Positions 15,850-24,016 of a DNA stretch of 42,943 nucleotides are shown piece after piece. The number at the start of each line of letters is the position of its first letter. The first letter of the stretch is position 1. The translations under genes were made by a program, and so were the position numbers. A model generated the notes under the pieces. That model worked only from the letters and a program-made list of their open reading frames with translations. It made no database searches and was not told where the DNA came from. The stretch covers positions 1-42,943 of the forward strand of contig JACDQI010000241.1 of assembly GCA_015657675.1 (NCBI GenBank), in the 5' to 3' direction. Origin of the DNA: Devosia sp. Its GTDB lineage: Bacteria; Pseudomonadota; Alphaproteobacteria; Rhizobiales; Devosiaceae.

Positions 15850-16392
15850 TTAGCCGATCTGCACGAGCGTATCGGAGATGAATTCATAGGGCGGCAGCAC
15901 GAGGTTGGTCGGCGCCGGGCCCTTGCGGATGCGGCCGGCGGTATCGAACTGCGACCCGTGGCACGGACAGAACCAGCCACCGAATTCGCCCGATTCGCCG
16001 ACCGGAATGCAGCCCAGGTGGGTGCAGTTGGCAATCATGATCAGCCACTGCTCGTGGCCCGGCTTGGTCCGCGCCTCGTCGGTCGCCGGATCCTTGAGAT
16101 CGGCCAGCGGCACGGCCTTGGCTTCTTCGATTTCGGCGGCCGTGCGATGGCGGACAAACACCGGGAGACCGCGCCACTTGATGGTGACCGATTGGCCCTC
16201 TTCAATGCCGCCGACATCGAATTCGATCGACGACAGCGCCAGCACCGAAGCGTCGGGATTGAGCTGGTTGATCAGCGGCCAGACCGCGCCGGCAACGCCG
16301 ACGGCTCCGACTGCGCCCGCTGCGACATAGAGAAAGTCGCGGCGGCTGGGTTGAGGAGCGTGCGGTTCTGCCAGGTTGGGTTGGGTCGCCAA
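15850..16392 (-). CDS. petA: Rieske iron-sulfur subunit of the bc1 complex
   Basis: The Rieske protein passes electrons from ubiquinol to cytochrome c1 through a 2Fe-2S cluster. I start it at the TTG at 16392, preceded by GGAAG at good spacing, giving [13 protein letters not shown] and 180 residues. An upstream in-frame start at 16467 gives unlikely extra sequence. A twin-arginine motif [14 protein letters not shown] followed by a hydrophobic helix (residues 17-42) directs Tat insertion and remains as the anchor. The cluster ligands are CTHLGC (123-128) and CPCHGS (142-147), with the cysteine pair forming the usual disulfide. It is the first gene of petABC. Confidence 0.95.
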   Translation of the reverse strand: MATQPNLAEPHAPQPSRRDFLYVAAGAVGAVGVAGAVWPLINQLNPDASVLALSSIEFDVGGIEEGQSVTIKWRGLPVFVRHRTAAEIEEAKAVPLADLKDPATDEARTKPGHEQWLIMIANCTHLGCIPVGESGEFGGWFCPCHGSQFDTAGRIRKGPAPTNLVLPPYEFISDTLVQIG

Positions 16393-16615
16393 GGTATGCT
16401 TCCGTGTCTCGTGCCGAAAATCGACGCCCGAAGGGAGTGCGGCTTGCGCTGCCAATGCCGCAACCATAGCCGAAAACCGCCATCAACGCGGCGTGATTTT
16501 GGCGTTCTTTTTGCACTCTCCTTAGAACTTGTCCAGCCTAGCACCGGGTGACTTTGTTCTCGTGCGACACTATACCCCCCGCTGCTGCGCAACCCGCCTG
16601 CCGGAGGAGTTCCAA

Positions 16616-17086
16616 ATCAGCCTCGACCTGGCCCTCTACCAACCCGATATCGCCCAGAATACCGGCTCGATGCTGCGCCTCGGCGCATGCCTGGGCGTTG
16701 CCGTGCACATTATCCATCCGGCCGGATTTCCTGTCTCGCGCCAGACCCTTAAGCGTGGCGGCCTCGACTATGTCGAACATGCCGAGTTCCACATTCACGA
16801 CAGCTATGAGCACTTCACGCAGTGGCGCGAGTCGGCAGGTCGGCGATTGGTGCTGCTCACCACCAAGTCGTCCCAGTCGGCCTATGCCGTCCAGTACCAG
16901 GATGGCGACGTGCTGATGGTCGGCCGCGAAAGCGCCGGCGTGCCCGACTCAGTCGCCAATGGCGCTGAGTTGCGTGTCCGCATCCCCATGCGACAGCAGA
17001 TGCGCTCGCTCAATGTCGCCATGGCGGCCAGCCTCGTGCTAGGTGAAGCACTCCGCCAGACCGACCTGTTGCAGTTGCTCCAATGA
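16616..17086 (+). CDS. trmL: tRNA (cytidine/uridine-34 2'-O)-methyltransferase, apparent ATC start
   Basis: TrmL is a SPOUT methyltransferase that methylates the wobble ribose of certain leucine tRNAs using S-adenosylmethionine. The knot motifs are visible: [45 protein letters not shown] and [29 protein letters not shown]. Homologues begin at [10 protein letters not shown]. Here the corresponding codons are ATC AGC CTC GAC, and GGAGGAG sits six bases before the ATC at 16616. Either ATC is a rare initiation codon or the G of an ATG was miscalled. The in-frame TTG at 16529 is an alternative without a ribosome site. The stop overlaps the hemF start by four bases. Confidence 0.88.
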   Translation: MSLDLALYQPDIAQNTGSMLRLGACLGVAVHIIHPAGFPVSRQTLKRGGLDYVEHAEFHIHDSYEHFTQWRESAGRRLVLLTTKSSQSAYAVQYQDGDVLMVGRESAGVPDSVANGAELRVRIPMRQQMRSLNVAMAASLVLGEALRQTDLLQLLQ

Positions 17087-17967
17087 CCCTGCCCGCCGAC
17101 ATCGACCACCTCAAGCAGAAGGCTTCGGCCTGGTTCCGGCAGTTGCGCGACGGCCTCTGCGCCGAATTCGAGCTATTGGAACGGCAGGTCAAAGGCCCCC
17201 ATGCCGACCGCCCCCCAGGCAAGTTCGTGCGCGAGGCATGGGATCGCAAGGACCATACCGGCGCCCCTGGTGGTGGCGGTGAGATGTCGATGATGCACGG
17301 CCGGGTGTTCGAGAAGGTCGGCATCCACATCTCGACCGTTTTCGGCCAATTCTCGCCCGAATTCGCCAAGCAGATGCCCGGCACCGAGGAAGGCGCCAGC
17401 TTTTTCGCGACCGGCGTTTCGCTCATCGCGCACCCCTGGAACCCGCACGTCCCGGCCGTGCACATGAACACCCGCATGGTCGCCACCGGCAAATGGTGGT
17501 TCGGTGGCGGCGCCGACCTTACCCCGGTGCTGGATCGTCGCCGCACCCAGGACGATCCCGACACAATCGCCTTCCACGCTGCCATGCGCCGCGCCTGCGA
17601 AGCACACGCCATCGACTACCCGCGCTACAAGACCTGGTGCGACGAGTACTTCTACCTGCCCCACCGCAAGGAACCCCGCGGCATTGGCGGCATCTTCTAC
17701 GACCATCACAATTCTGGCGACTGGGCTGCCGACTTCGCCTTCACCCAGGACGTCGGCATGGCGTTTCGCGATATCTATCCGACACTTGTGCGCAACAATT
17801 TCGAGCAGCGCTGGAACGACTCGGAGCGCGAAGAGCAGCTGATCCGCCGCGGCCGGTATGTCGAGTTCAACCTGCTCTACGACCGCGGTACCATGTTTGG
17901 ACTAAAGACCGGCGGCAACGTCAACTCGATCCTCTCCTCCATGCCCCCCGAGGTCCGCTGGCCCTAG
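17083..17967 (+). CDS. hemF: Oxygen-dependent coproporphyrinogen III oxidase
   Basis: HemF converts coproporphyrinogen III to protoporphyrinogen IX with O2 (EC 1.3.3.3), a late step of haem synthesis. The 294 residues contain the family blocks [83 protein letters not shown] and the C-terminal [20 protein letters not shown]. The start ATG overlaps the trmL stop in ATGA, so translation is coupled. Haem supply fits with the nearby bc1 operon, which is transcribed divergently. The gene is intact. Confidence 0.97.
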   Translation: MTLPADIDHLKQKASAWFRQLRDGLCAEFELLERQVKGPHADRPPGKFVREAWDRKDHTGAPGGGGEMSMMHGRVFEKVGIHISTVFGQFSPEFAKQMPGTEEGASFFATGVSLIAHPWNPHVPAVHMNTRMVATGKWWFGGGADLTPVLDRRRTQDDPDTIAFHAAMRRACEAHAIDYPRYKTWCDEYFYLPHRKEPRGIGGIFYDHHNSGDWAADFAFTQDVGMAFRDIYPTLVRNNFEQRWNDSEREEQLIRRGRYVEFNLLYDRGTMFGLKTGGNVNSILSSMPPEVRWP

Positions 17968-17979
17968 CACGAGGCTTTC

Positions 17980-19161
17980 ATGGCGCTTGTCGAAGTCGAG
18001 ATCACCGGCTTCCGCTCGATCCGGACCATCCGTCTGCCGCTGCGCCGGCTGACCGTACTGGTGGGCGCCAATGGCGTGGGCAAGACCAATCTCTACCGTT
18101 CGCTTGAACTTTTACACGCGGCGGCCAAGGGGACGCTGGCGGAGGAAATTGCCCGCGAGGGCGGGCTCGACTCGGTGTTCTGGGCCGGCGGCAAGAACCT
18201 GACCGAAGACGGCACCTTCGACCCGAAATTCCGAACGGACGGGTTTCGCAGGCAGGAAAAGAACCGGCTGATGCTGGAGGCGCGGCTGGAAGGCCTCGGC
18301 GATAGCGGCGATCTCGACATGGGCTACCGGATCGAGCTCGGTTACCCGCAAAAGGGCGTTGCGGCGTCGTTCGCGCTCGAAGCGCAGGTCAAGGCGGAAG
18401 CCCTGACACTGGCGACGGGCAGGAAGCCCGTTCTGCTGATGGAGCGCGACGGTCCGGCACTGTGGGCACGCGACGATCAAGGCAGCCGGCAGGTGCTCGA
18501 CAATGCCGTGCTGGCTTCCGAGACCGCGCTGTCGAACCTGCGCGGCGCCTATCCCGAAATCGACGCCGTGCGCCACATGATGGCCAACTGGCGCTTCTTC
18601 CACGGCTTTCGTACCGATCGGGATTCGGCGCTGCGCCAGCCATCGCCAGCTGTCACCGCCCCACTCCTCGCCTCGGACGGTGGCAATCTGGCTGCAGTAT
18701 TTGCAACCCTGGCCTATATTCGGGAGGACACAGTCGACCTCGATGAGGCAGTGCGGGCGGCCTTTCCGGGGGCGCATCTGGTCATCAACGAACCGTCTGA
18801 TCGCGCCAGCTTCGGCATGCGCTACCCCGACGCGCCCAAGCGCATCTTCGGCGCCCACGAGCTTTCAGACGGCACGTTGCAGTTTCTGGCCTTGATGGGC
18901 GCACTCCTCTCGTACCGCCTGCCGCCGTTCGTCGCCCTCAACGAGCCCGAGGCCAGCCTGCATCCCGAACTGTTGCCGGTGCTGGCCAAGGTGATCGCCA
19001 AGGCAGCGGAGCGGACGCAGATCTGGGTGGTGACACATTCCCAAGTGCTGGCCGATGCCATCGCCGAGCAATCCGGCACGACGCCGCGTCAGGTCATCCG
19101 CAAGGATGGTTCAACCTGGCTCGAAGGCCTCACCCAGTTCGGCAGCTTCGACGACGACTGA
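17980..19161 (+). CDS. AAA-family ATPase of the OLD/RecF-like (AAA_21) type
   Basis: This 393-residue protein opens with VEITGFRSIRTIRLPLRRLTVLVGANGVGKTN, the N-terminal strand and Walker A (residues 29-36) of SMC/RecF-like ATPases. Near the end come the signature ELSDGTLQFLALMGALL, Walker B PPFVALNEPEASLHPEL with the catalytic Glu, and the switch histidine in WVVTHSQVLADAI. There is no coiled-coil of SMC length and no TOPRIM domain, so it is a stand-alone DUF2813-like ATPase. Such proteins are linked to DNA repair or phage defence, but the role here is unknown. It starts 12 bases after hemF, with GAGG as ribosome site, so it may share the transcript. It converges on cca. Confidence 0.85.
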   Translation: MALVEVEITGFRSIRTIRLPLRRLTVLVGANGVGKTNLYRSLELLHAAAKGTLAEEIAREGGLDSVFWAGGKNLTEDGTFDPKFRTDGFRRQEKNRLMLEARLEGLGDSGDLDMGYRIELGYPQKGVAASFALEAQVKAEALTLATGRKPVLLMERDGPALWARDDQGSRQVLDNAVLASETALSNLRGAYPEIDAVRHMMANWRFFHGFRTDRDSALRQPSPAVTAPLLASDGGNLAAVFATLAYIREDTVDLDEAVRAAFPGAHLVINEPSDRASFGMRYPDAPKRIFGAHELSDGTLQFLALMGALLSYRLPPFVALNEPEASLHPELLPVLAKVIAKAAERTQIWVVTHSQVLADAIAEQSGTTPRQVIRKDGSTWLEGLTQFGSFDDD

Positions 19162-19177
19162 GTAAGGTAGTTCGGAA

Positions 19178-20373
19178 CTAGCCCTTGGCCAGCGCAAGCA
19201 GCTCGTCCCGTTCGAGGGCAAAGCCGCTTTCGATCCAGACCTGCTCGAGGCGGTCGAGCTCGGCGCCCAGCGCCTTGCCAGGCCGCATCCCCAGCTTGAT
19301 GAGGTCGCCCCCCTGACCGGAAACATCGGCACGGCAAGTGCCTGCAATTGATCGAGAACGGCAGAACGCCCCGCCTCGGTCCAGTCAGCCAGCACCGCCG
19401 CCACGTCCACGCCGTCCGCCAGTGCGGCCGGGTGGCGATAGGCTGCCTCGTTGAGTCTGTAGTCGCGCAGCAGCCCGGCAACGGTAAGGATCGCCTCGGC
19501 GACCGCGACCTCGTCATTGGACAGCCGCCACAGCGACTTGAGCTGGCCGGCGCCCGCTTCGGCGATGATGATCGCCAGTCTTGCCGAGACATCCGGACGC
19601 CGCACTCGTCGTTCGTAACCGAGCAGCAGCCGCACGGTTTCGGCGCTGAGGGCCAGTATGCCGGCGTCGACCATCGCCCGCAGGGTCCCCGCCACACGCG
19701 GCAATCCCAGCATGCGCCGGAACTCCGACCCAACGCGCTCGGCCGATAGCGCGCCAAGATCATGGGCAGCCGCGCGGCAAGCCAAAAGTCCAATCGGATC
19801 AAGCTTTTCGCTGCCATGGCTCGCGGTAAATCGGAAGAAGCGATAGACCCGCAGCCGATCTTCCTCGATCCGCTGCGCCGGGTCGCCGATGAACTTCACC
19901 CGCCCTGCGAGACAGTCGTCCAGCCCGCCCAGCGGATCGAACAGCGTGCCATCCATGTCGGCATAAAGCGCGTTCAGAGTGAAATCCCGCCGCGCCGCGT
20001 CAACCGACCAGTCAGACCCGAACCGTACCACGGCGCGCCGGCCATCGGTGTCGATATCCTCCCGCAGCGTCGTGACTTCGGCCACCCAGGTCCCCAATCG
20101 CAGCGTCACCGTGCCGTGCTCGATCCCCGTGGGGTGGACCGAAACGCCAGCTCGCTCGGCCCGCAGCACCACTTCGTGCGGCATCAACACTGTCGCAAAA
20201 TCAAAATCGGCGGCGGACAGGTCGCGTCCGAGGATCGTGTCGCGCACGATCCCGCCAACGGCCCGCGTCTTGCCCTCGGCCCCGCCGAGCAGCTGTAGTA
20301 CCGTCTGCGTCTCCTCACGCACCAGCCAGTCGGCCGACTTGAGGCGCGCCACCATCTGGGTCGGCTTGATCAT
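19178..20373 (-). CDS. cca: CCA tRNA nucleotidyltransferase, frame broken once
   Basis: This class II nucleotidyltransferase adds or repairs the 3' CCA of tRNAs. The N-terminal catalytic part shows TRAVGGIVRDTILGRDLSAADFDFAT, with the DxD metal ligands, followed by RRDFTLNALYADMDGTLFDPLGGLDDC and the RIEEDRLRVYRFFRFTA motif. The frame is lost near 19308-19313, a run of six Cs on the plus strand where seven restore GGDLIKLGMRPGKALGAELD and a proper C-terminal ending at the TAG at 19178. The repaired length is 398 residues. Without repair it appears to overlap the convergent ATPase gene, which is an artefact. It overlaps the NUDIX gene by four bases (ATGA). Confidence 0.93.
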
Positions 20374-20996
20374 GCCACCTCCCCCACCAGTGCCATGTCA
20401 TGGAAGCGCCGAGTCAGGTTGGCGGTGATGCCCCAGATCATCAGCCCGCCATGCGGGATCTGCCAGGTCGTGTGCTCCTTGCCGTTCCGCGATATCCGGT
20501 AGGTGCCGTAGTTTTCGCTGCGCATCAGATAGTCGAGCGGCACTTCGAAGACAGATCGCACTTCGCTGGGGTTCGGAACAAACGGTCCGCTCGGCGTCAC
20601 CAGCGCCACCACCGGGGTGATCAGGTAGTTGGTGCCGGTGTAGTAGCGCGGCAGAAAGCCGATGACCCGGGCCTCGGCCGGGTCGAGCCCCACCTCCTCG
20701 TTCGCCTCGCGCACCGCCGCAGCGGCGGCGTCGGCGTCTGTCGGGTCCAGTTTGCCCCCCGGGAAGGCGATCTGCCCCGAATGCGACCGCAACTCGGGGG
20801 AGCGCTCGGTATAGAGAATAGAGATCGCATCTGGCCGCTGCACCAGCCCGATAAGCACCGCCGCCTCCACCGGCGGCCGATCAAAGGGGGTGTCGGGCAA
20901 CCAGTCGGGCACGTGCACACCATCTGCCCCGACGCCATCGGGCCGAGGCAGAAGGCGGCTCGCGATTCGCTCGATCAGGTCGTCCGGGTGCGCCAA
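20370..20996 (-). CDS. nudL: NUDIX hydrolase, CoA pyrophosphatase type
   Basis: This 208-residue protein carries the NUDIX box GGKLDPTDADAAAAAVREANEEVGLDP (about residues 79-105), preceded by the CoA-pyrophosphatase UPF0035-type motif LRSHSGQIAFPGGK. Downstream TNYLITPVVALVTP and FEVPLDYLM support the CoA-specific NudL subfamily, which splits coenzyme A or its derivatives into 3',5'-ADP and phosphopantetheine. The four-base overlap with cca shows they are translated together, a pairing common in Hyphomicrobiales. The start ATG at 20996 is 20 bases after the GNAT gene stop, so all three genes may form one operon. Confidence 0.9.
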   Translation of the reverse strand: MAHPDDLIERIASRLLPRPDGVGADGVHVPDWLPDTPFDRPPVEAAVLIGLVQRPDAISILYTERSPELRSHSGQIAFPGGKLDPTDADAAAAAVREANEEVGLDPAEARVIGFLPRYYTGTNYLITPVVALVTPSGPFVPNPSEVRSVFEVPLDYLMRSENYGTYRISRNGKEHTTWQIPHGGLMIWGITANLTRRFHDMALVGEVA

Positions 20997-21016
20997 ACGA
21001 TCACCTTGCTGGGGTT

Positions 21017-21577
21017 TCAGGCCCTCTTGCCTGCCCCGAACGCCGCAATCGGACCAGCGAGGCGCAGGGCCAGCGTCTCGTCGGCAGAGTGGAGCAGGAC
21101 GCGCTTGGGATCAACCGGTCCAGGGAACTGGATCGCGCCAAGCGTCGTCGGCGCAAAGCCGAGCGGGCCATAATAGGGGGCGTCGCCGACCAGCAGCACA
21201 AAGCTGCCTTCACCGCGCGCCAGCGCCATGCGGCACACTTCCTTGACCAACAGCTTGCCGGCGCCACGCCCACGATAGGCCGGATCGGTCGCCAGGGGGC
21301 CGAGCAGGTAGCCATCGATGCCCCCCACGCTGATCGGCGTCATCCACACCGAAGCAACGGCCTGACCGTCGATTTCGGCGATCAGCGACAGGGATTTGTC
21401 GATCGGGAAGCGCTCACGCACCCGGAACGCCGTACGCGCGAAGCGGCCGGGACCGAAGGCAAGCGCCTGCAGTTCCTCGACGAACACATCGTCGGCAGGA
21501 GTTGCGAGGCGGAAAGTGGGCATGCCGACGAGCGGAGGCGCAGCAGAGGTGGCCGAGTGAACGGTGGAGGCGATCAT
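21017..21577 (-). CDS. GNAT-family N-acetyltransferase
   Basis: This protein of 186 residues has the GNAT fold: an N-terminal strand FRLATPADDVFVEELQALAF, then the acetyl-CoA binding motif A LGPLATDPAYRGRGAGKLLV (R/Q-x-x-G-x-G/A form) and motif B GEGSFVLLVGDAPYYGPLGFAPTT. The arrangement resembles YhbS-like acetyltransferases, whose acceptor is usually unknown. I start it at the ATG at 21577 because AGGA lies eight bases before it. An in-frame start at 21640 would overlap the stop of the leader peptide described next. It is the first gene before nudL and cca and appears to have a structured 5' leader. Confidence 0.87.
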   Translation of the reverse strand: MIASTVHSATSAAPPLVGMPTFRLATPADDVFVEELQALAFGPGRFARTAFRVRERFPIDKSLSLIAEIDGQAVASVWMTPISVGGIDGYLLGPLATDPAYRGRGAGKLLVKEVCRMALARGEGSFVLLVGDAPYYGPLGFAPTTLGAIQFPGPVDPKRVLLHSADETLALRLAGPIAAFGAGKRA

Positions 21578-21582
21578 GTGAC

Positions 21583-21675
21583 TGGTCCTAGAACAGAGAC
21601 GTAAGGACGAATGCCGGCAGAGCTGCCGGGTTCCGACCACTAGGGTCGTCGGGTCACGTGATAAACTTTCTCCAT
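21583..21675 (-). promoter_or_regulatory. Possible leader-peptide attenuator before the GNAT gene
   Basis: The minus-strand leader holds the small ORF at 21675-21640. A hairpin CGACC-CTAGT-GGTCG overlaps its last codons (21648-21634), and a second strong stem CCGGCA-GCTC-TGCCGG (about 21629-21614) follows. CCTAG and TGGTC at the ORF end (21644-21635) are complementary to CTAGG and GACCA at the GNAT ribosome site (21591-21583). A ribosome paused at the ORF end could therefore free that site. The mechanism is inference from complementarity only. Confidence 0.4.
21640..21675 (-). CDS. Putative 11-residue leader peptide MEKVYHVTRRP
   Basis: An ATG at 21675 is preceded by a perfect AGGAGG eight bases upstream and encodes MEKVYHVTRRP before TAG. 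The last sense codons are CGA CGA CCC, two rare-type arginine codons and a proline, a context that can slow ribosomes. It lies 62 bases before the GNAT start and overlaps a hairpin. The strong ribosome site before such a short frame suggests a regulatory leader peptide rather than a functional protein. Confidence 0.45.
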   Translation of the reverse strand: MEKVYHVTRRP

Positions 21676-21733
21676 CCTGGACGCCTCCTGACGCCTGGAA
21701 AGCGCATTAGCACCACAGGGGTAACGCGTCCAC

Positions 21734-21762
21734 GAAAAATCGGGACCGCGTCACGATTTTTC
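21734..21762. repeat. Inverted repeat between divergent genes
   Basis: GAAAAATCG (21734-21742) and CGATTTTTC (21754-21762) are perfect arms around an 11-base spacer. A weaker dyad CAAGA/TCTTG (21762-21779) adjoins it. The site lies between the divergent GNAT and glutathione-transferase-like genes and is AT-rich, so it may be an operator or lie in a promoter. Confidence 0.45.
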
Positions 21763-21845
21763 AAGACTGGTGAATCTTGGTTTGCGGAATTGTTTGCAGC
21801 GCTTAATCAGGACGCAGAACCCGAACAACCGCCAGGACAAATATC

Positions 21846-22802
21846 GTGGGACAGCTGATCGACGGGGTGTGGTCCACCCAGTGGTACGACACCAAGGCCA
21901 CCGGCGGCCGCTTCAAGCGCTCCGACTCTGCCTTTCGCAACTGGATCACGGCCGACGGCGCACCGGGCCCGAGCGGCGAAGGCGGCTTCCGCGCCGAAGC
22001 CGGCCGCTATCACCTCTATGTCTCCTACGCCTGCCCCTGGGCCTCGCGCGCCCTGATCTTCCGTAAGCTCAAGGGCCTCGAAGAGATCATCCCCTACTCG
22101 GTCGTCAGCGCCAAGATGGCCGACGAGACCGGCTGGACCTTCACTCTGCCCGATTCCACCGGCGACGCGGTGCTCGGCAAGGACCAGATGTGGGAGGTCT
22201 ACAAGGCGGCCGTCCCGGACTATACCGGCCGCGTCACGGTCCCCATCATCTGGGACAAGCAGCGCAACAACATCGTCTCCAACGAGAGTTCCGAGATCAT
22301 CCGCATGATGAACTCGGCCTTCGACGAGCTCACCGGCAACACCGACGACTACTATCCCGAGGCGCTGCGCGCCCAGATCGATGCGGTCAACGCCCGCGTC
22401 TATGACGACATCAACAATGGTGTCTACAAGGCCGGCTTTGCCACCAGGCAGGAGGCCTATGAAGAGGCCGCGGAAAAGCTCTTTGCGGCGCTCGACTGGG
22501 TGGAATCCATCCTCGGCGACAGCGCTTATCTGGTCGGCGACACCCTGACCGAGGCCGACTGGCGGCTCTTTACCACCATCGTGCGCTTCGACGCCGTCTA
22601 CCACGGCCACTTCAAGTGCAACCTGCGGCGCATCGCCGATTACGAGAATATCTCGCACTACCTTCGCGGCCTCTACCACTATCCCGGCATCGCCGAGACG
22701 GTGCGTTTCGATCACATCAAGACGCACTATTACTGGAGCCACATCACCATCAACCCGACCCGCGTTGTGCCGATCGGACCGGAACTCGACTTCATCAAAT
22801 GA
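21846..22802 (+). CDS. yqjG: Glutathionyl-hydroquinone reductase (Xi-class glutathione transferase)
   Basis: This 318-residue protein matches Xi-class GSTs (YqjG/ECM4), which reduce glutathionyl-hydroquinones. The catalytic cysteine lies in LYVSYACPWASRALIFRKLKGLE (about residues 58-80). Downstream, VPIIWDKQRNNIVSNESSEIIRMMN is the glutathione-site loop. The C-terminal helical domain contains YLVGDTLTEADWRLFTTIVRFDAVYHGHFKCNLRRI and HYPGIAETVRFDHIKTHYYWSH, highly typical of the class. The start is GTG at 21846 with AGGA eight bases upstream. It is transcribed divergently from the GNAT gene. Confidence 0.93.
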   Translation: MGQLIDGVWSTQWYDTKATGGRFKRSDSAFRNWITADGAPGPSGEGGFRAEAGRYHLYVSYACPWASRALIFRKLKGLEEIIPYSVVSAKMADETGWTFTLPDSTGDAVLGKDQMWEVYKAAVPDYTGRVTVPIIWDKQRNNIVSNESSEIIRMMNSAFDELTGNTDDYYPEALRAQIDAVNARVYDDINNGVYKAGFATRQEAYEEAAEKLFAALDWVESILGDSAYLVGDTLTEADWRLFTTIVRFDAVYHGHFKCNLRRIADYENISHYLRGLYHYPGIAETVRFDHIKTHYYWSHITINPTRVVPIGPELDFIK

Positions 22803-22823
22803 GCGCACCCCGGGGAGACCAGA

Positions 22824-23462
22824 TTGCGTCAGACTGCCCTTTTCCTCAACCTTGCCACCGCCCTGCTGATCAGCATCGGTCTTGCCACGCCGACCCAGGC
22901 CGCCGGCGACAATCGCGCCATCAGCGGCATCATCATTGCCTACGAGTGCGGCGACAACTGCTACCTCACCGTCCGCACAGAGTTCGGCGAAGACCTCAAC
23001 GCCCTCTGCGTTGCCGATGCCTGCCAGCCCTGGAACGAAGTCGTCGCCCTGCCGCCCGAACTGATGGGGGCGCAGGTCGATGCGCTTGTCGGCACCGCCA
23101 ATCAGTACGATGCCGCCGGCAACGATATGGGCCCCTACCCCGCCTTTCTCGAAATCACCGTCATGGCGCTGGGCGAAGCCGAACTCGGCCCGCCGCCCGA
23201 TGATCAGTTCCTCGGCGGCACCATCACCGGCTACGAGTGTGGCGATAACTGCTACCTCACCATCCGCACCGATTCTGGGGAAGACCTCACGGCCCTCTGC
23301 GTCGCCGACACCTGCCAGCCCTGGAACGAGGTCGTCGCCCTGCCCCCCGAACTGATCGGCGCCCGCGTCGAAACCGTCCTGGGCGAAAGCAACCAGTTCG
23401 ACGCCGAAGGCAACGACATGGGCCCGTTCCCGGCCTTTCTGGAAATCAATCTGCTGTACTAA
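22824..23462 (+). CDS. Exported protein built of two Cys-rich repeats
   Basis: This 212-residue protein starts at the TTG at 22824 after GGGGAGA. A signal peptide covers residues 1-26 (cleavage after TQA). The mature part is two copies of one domain, about residues 33-112 and 130-209, sharing YECGDNCYLT, ALCVAD.CQPWNEVVALPPEL, NQ.DA.GNDMGP and PAFLEI. Each copy has four cysteines (42, 46, 62, 67 and 139, 143, 159, 164) in the same pattern, probably forming disulfides in the periplasm or a metal site. A Pro-rich linker (ELGPPPDDQ) joins them. I do not recognise the family. It is 21 bases after the reductase gene and may be co-transcribed. Confidence 0.78.
   Translation: MRQTALFLNLATALLISIGLATPTQAAGDNRAISGIIIAYECGDNCYLTVRTEFGEDLNALCVADACQPWNEVVALPPELMGAQVDALVGTANQYDAAGNDMGPYPAFLEITVMALGEAELGPPPDDQFLGGTITGYECGDNCYLTIRTDSGEDLTALCVADTCQPWNEVVALPPELIGARVETVLGESNQFDAEGNDMGPFPAFLEINLLY
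22920..23450 (+). repeat. Intragenic tandem duplication
   Basis: The DNA for residues 33-112 (22920-23159) and 130-209 (23211-23450) is about 75-80 percent alike by eye, with an offset of 97 codons. Many differences are in third codon positions, for example GAGTGCGGCGAC versus GAGTGTGGCGAT. This points to a duplication followed by selection on the protein. Confidence 0.75.
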
Positions 23463-23465
23463 GGC

Positions 23466-23936
23466 TTACCAGTTGGTCGCGATCGGCGCGCCGCCGAAAA
23501 TCTCTGCGATGCGCCGATGCGTGGCTAGCCCGGTATCTGCCGGCAGCGCATCGATGTCGAACCAGCCCGCCTCGGCAATCTCGTGATTGGGGTGGAAGGC
23601 CGTCACCAGTTCGAAATCGCGGCAGAGAAACAGGGCCACGTGGTCGCGGTTGGTGAGCCGGCTGGTGTTGTGATAGAGCCCGAACAGGCGCATCGGCCCG
23701 GTCGGCCGATAGCCGGTCTCCTCGACCATCTCCCGGCTGGCGGCCAGTTCGCAGCTCTCGCCCGGCTCCACACCCCCGCCGCAGAACTGCCAGCCCGGCA
23801 GGTAGGTCTGCCGGATCAGAAACACCCGGTTCCCGTCGATCAGCACCGCCCGCGTGCCCAGCGTCATATGACGTTTGACGCCCACCGCAAACAGGAAGGC
23901 CCGCGTCCTCAGGCGCTGCCAGGAAGTCAGATGCAC
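23466..23936 (-). CDS. NUDIX hydrolase
   Basis: This is a NUDIX-fold hydrolase of about 156 residues from the GTG at 23936. The NUDIX box is GGGVEPGESCELAASREMVEETGYRPTG, in the GX5EX7REUXEEXGU form, preceded by VFLIRQTYLPGWQFCG. The N-terminal helix SWQRLRTRAFLFAVGVKRHMTLGTRAVLIDG resembles MutT-like proteins of Hyphomicrobiales that start just before an RPMTLG-type segment. This supports the GTG start over upstream in-frame starts near 24017, which would overlap the divergent phosphoesterase gene. The substrate is unknown. It converges with the repeat protein, three bases apart. Confidence 0.85.
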   Translation of the reverse strand: MHLTSWQRLRTRAFLFAVGVKRHMTLGTRAVLIDGNRVFLIRQTYLPGWQFCGGGVEPGESCELAASREMVEETGYRPTGPMRLFGLYHNTSRLTNRDHVALFLCRDFELVTAFHPNHEIAEAGWFDIDALPADTGLATHRRIAEIFGGAPIATNW

Positions 23937-24016
23937 GGAGATTTTCGAGCCCTCGATTCTGCGTCGACCAAATATGCCATTTTCTTGGCGCGCGCCGCAT
24001 GGCATTACCGCGCGCA

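Noticed and set aside
19089-19161. Apparent overlap of the cca gene with the convergent AAA ATPase gene
   Set aside because: It disappears once the missing base in the six-C run at 19308-19313 is restored; cca then ends at 19178.
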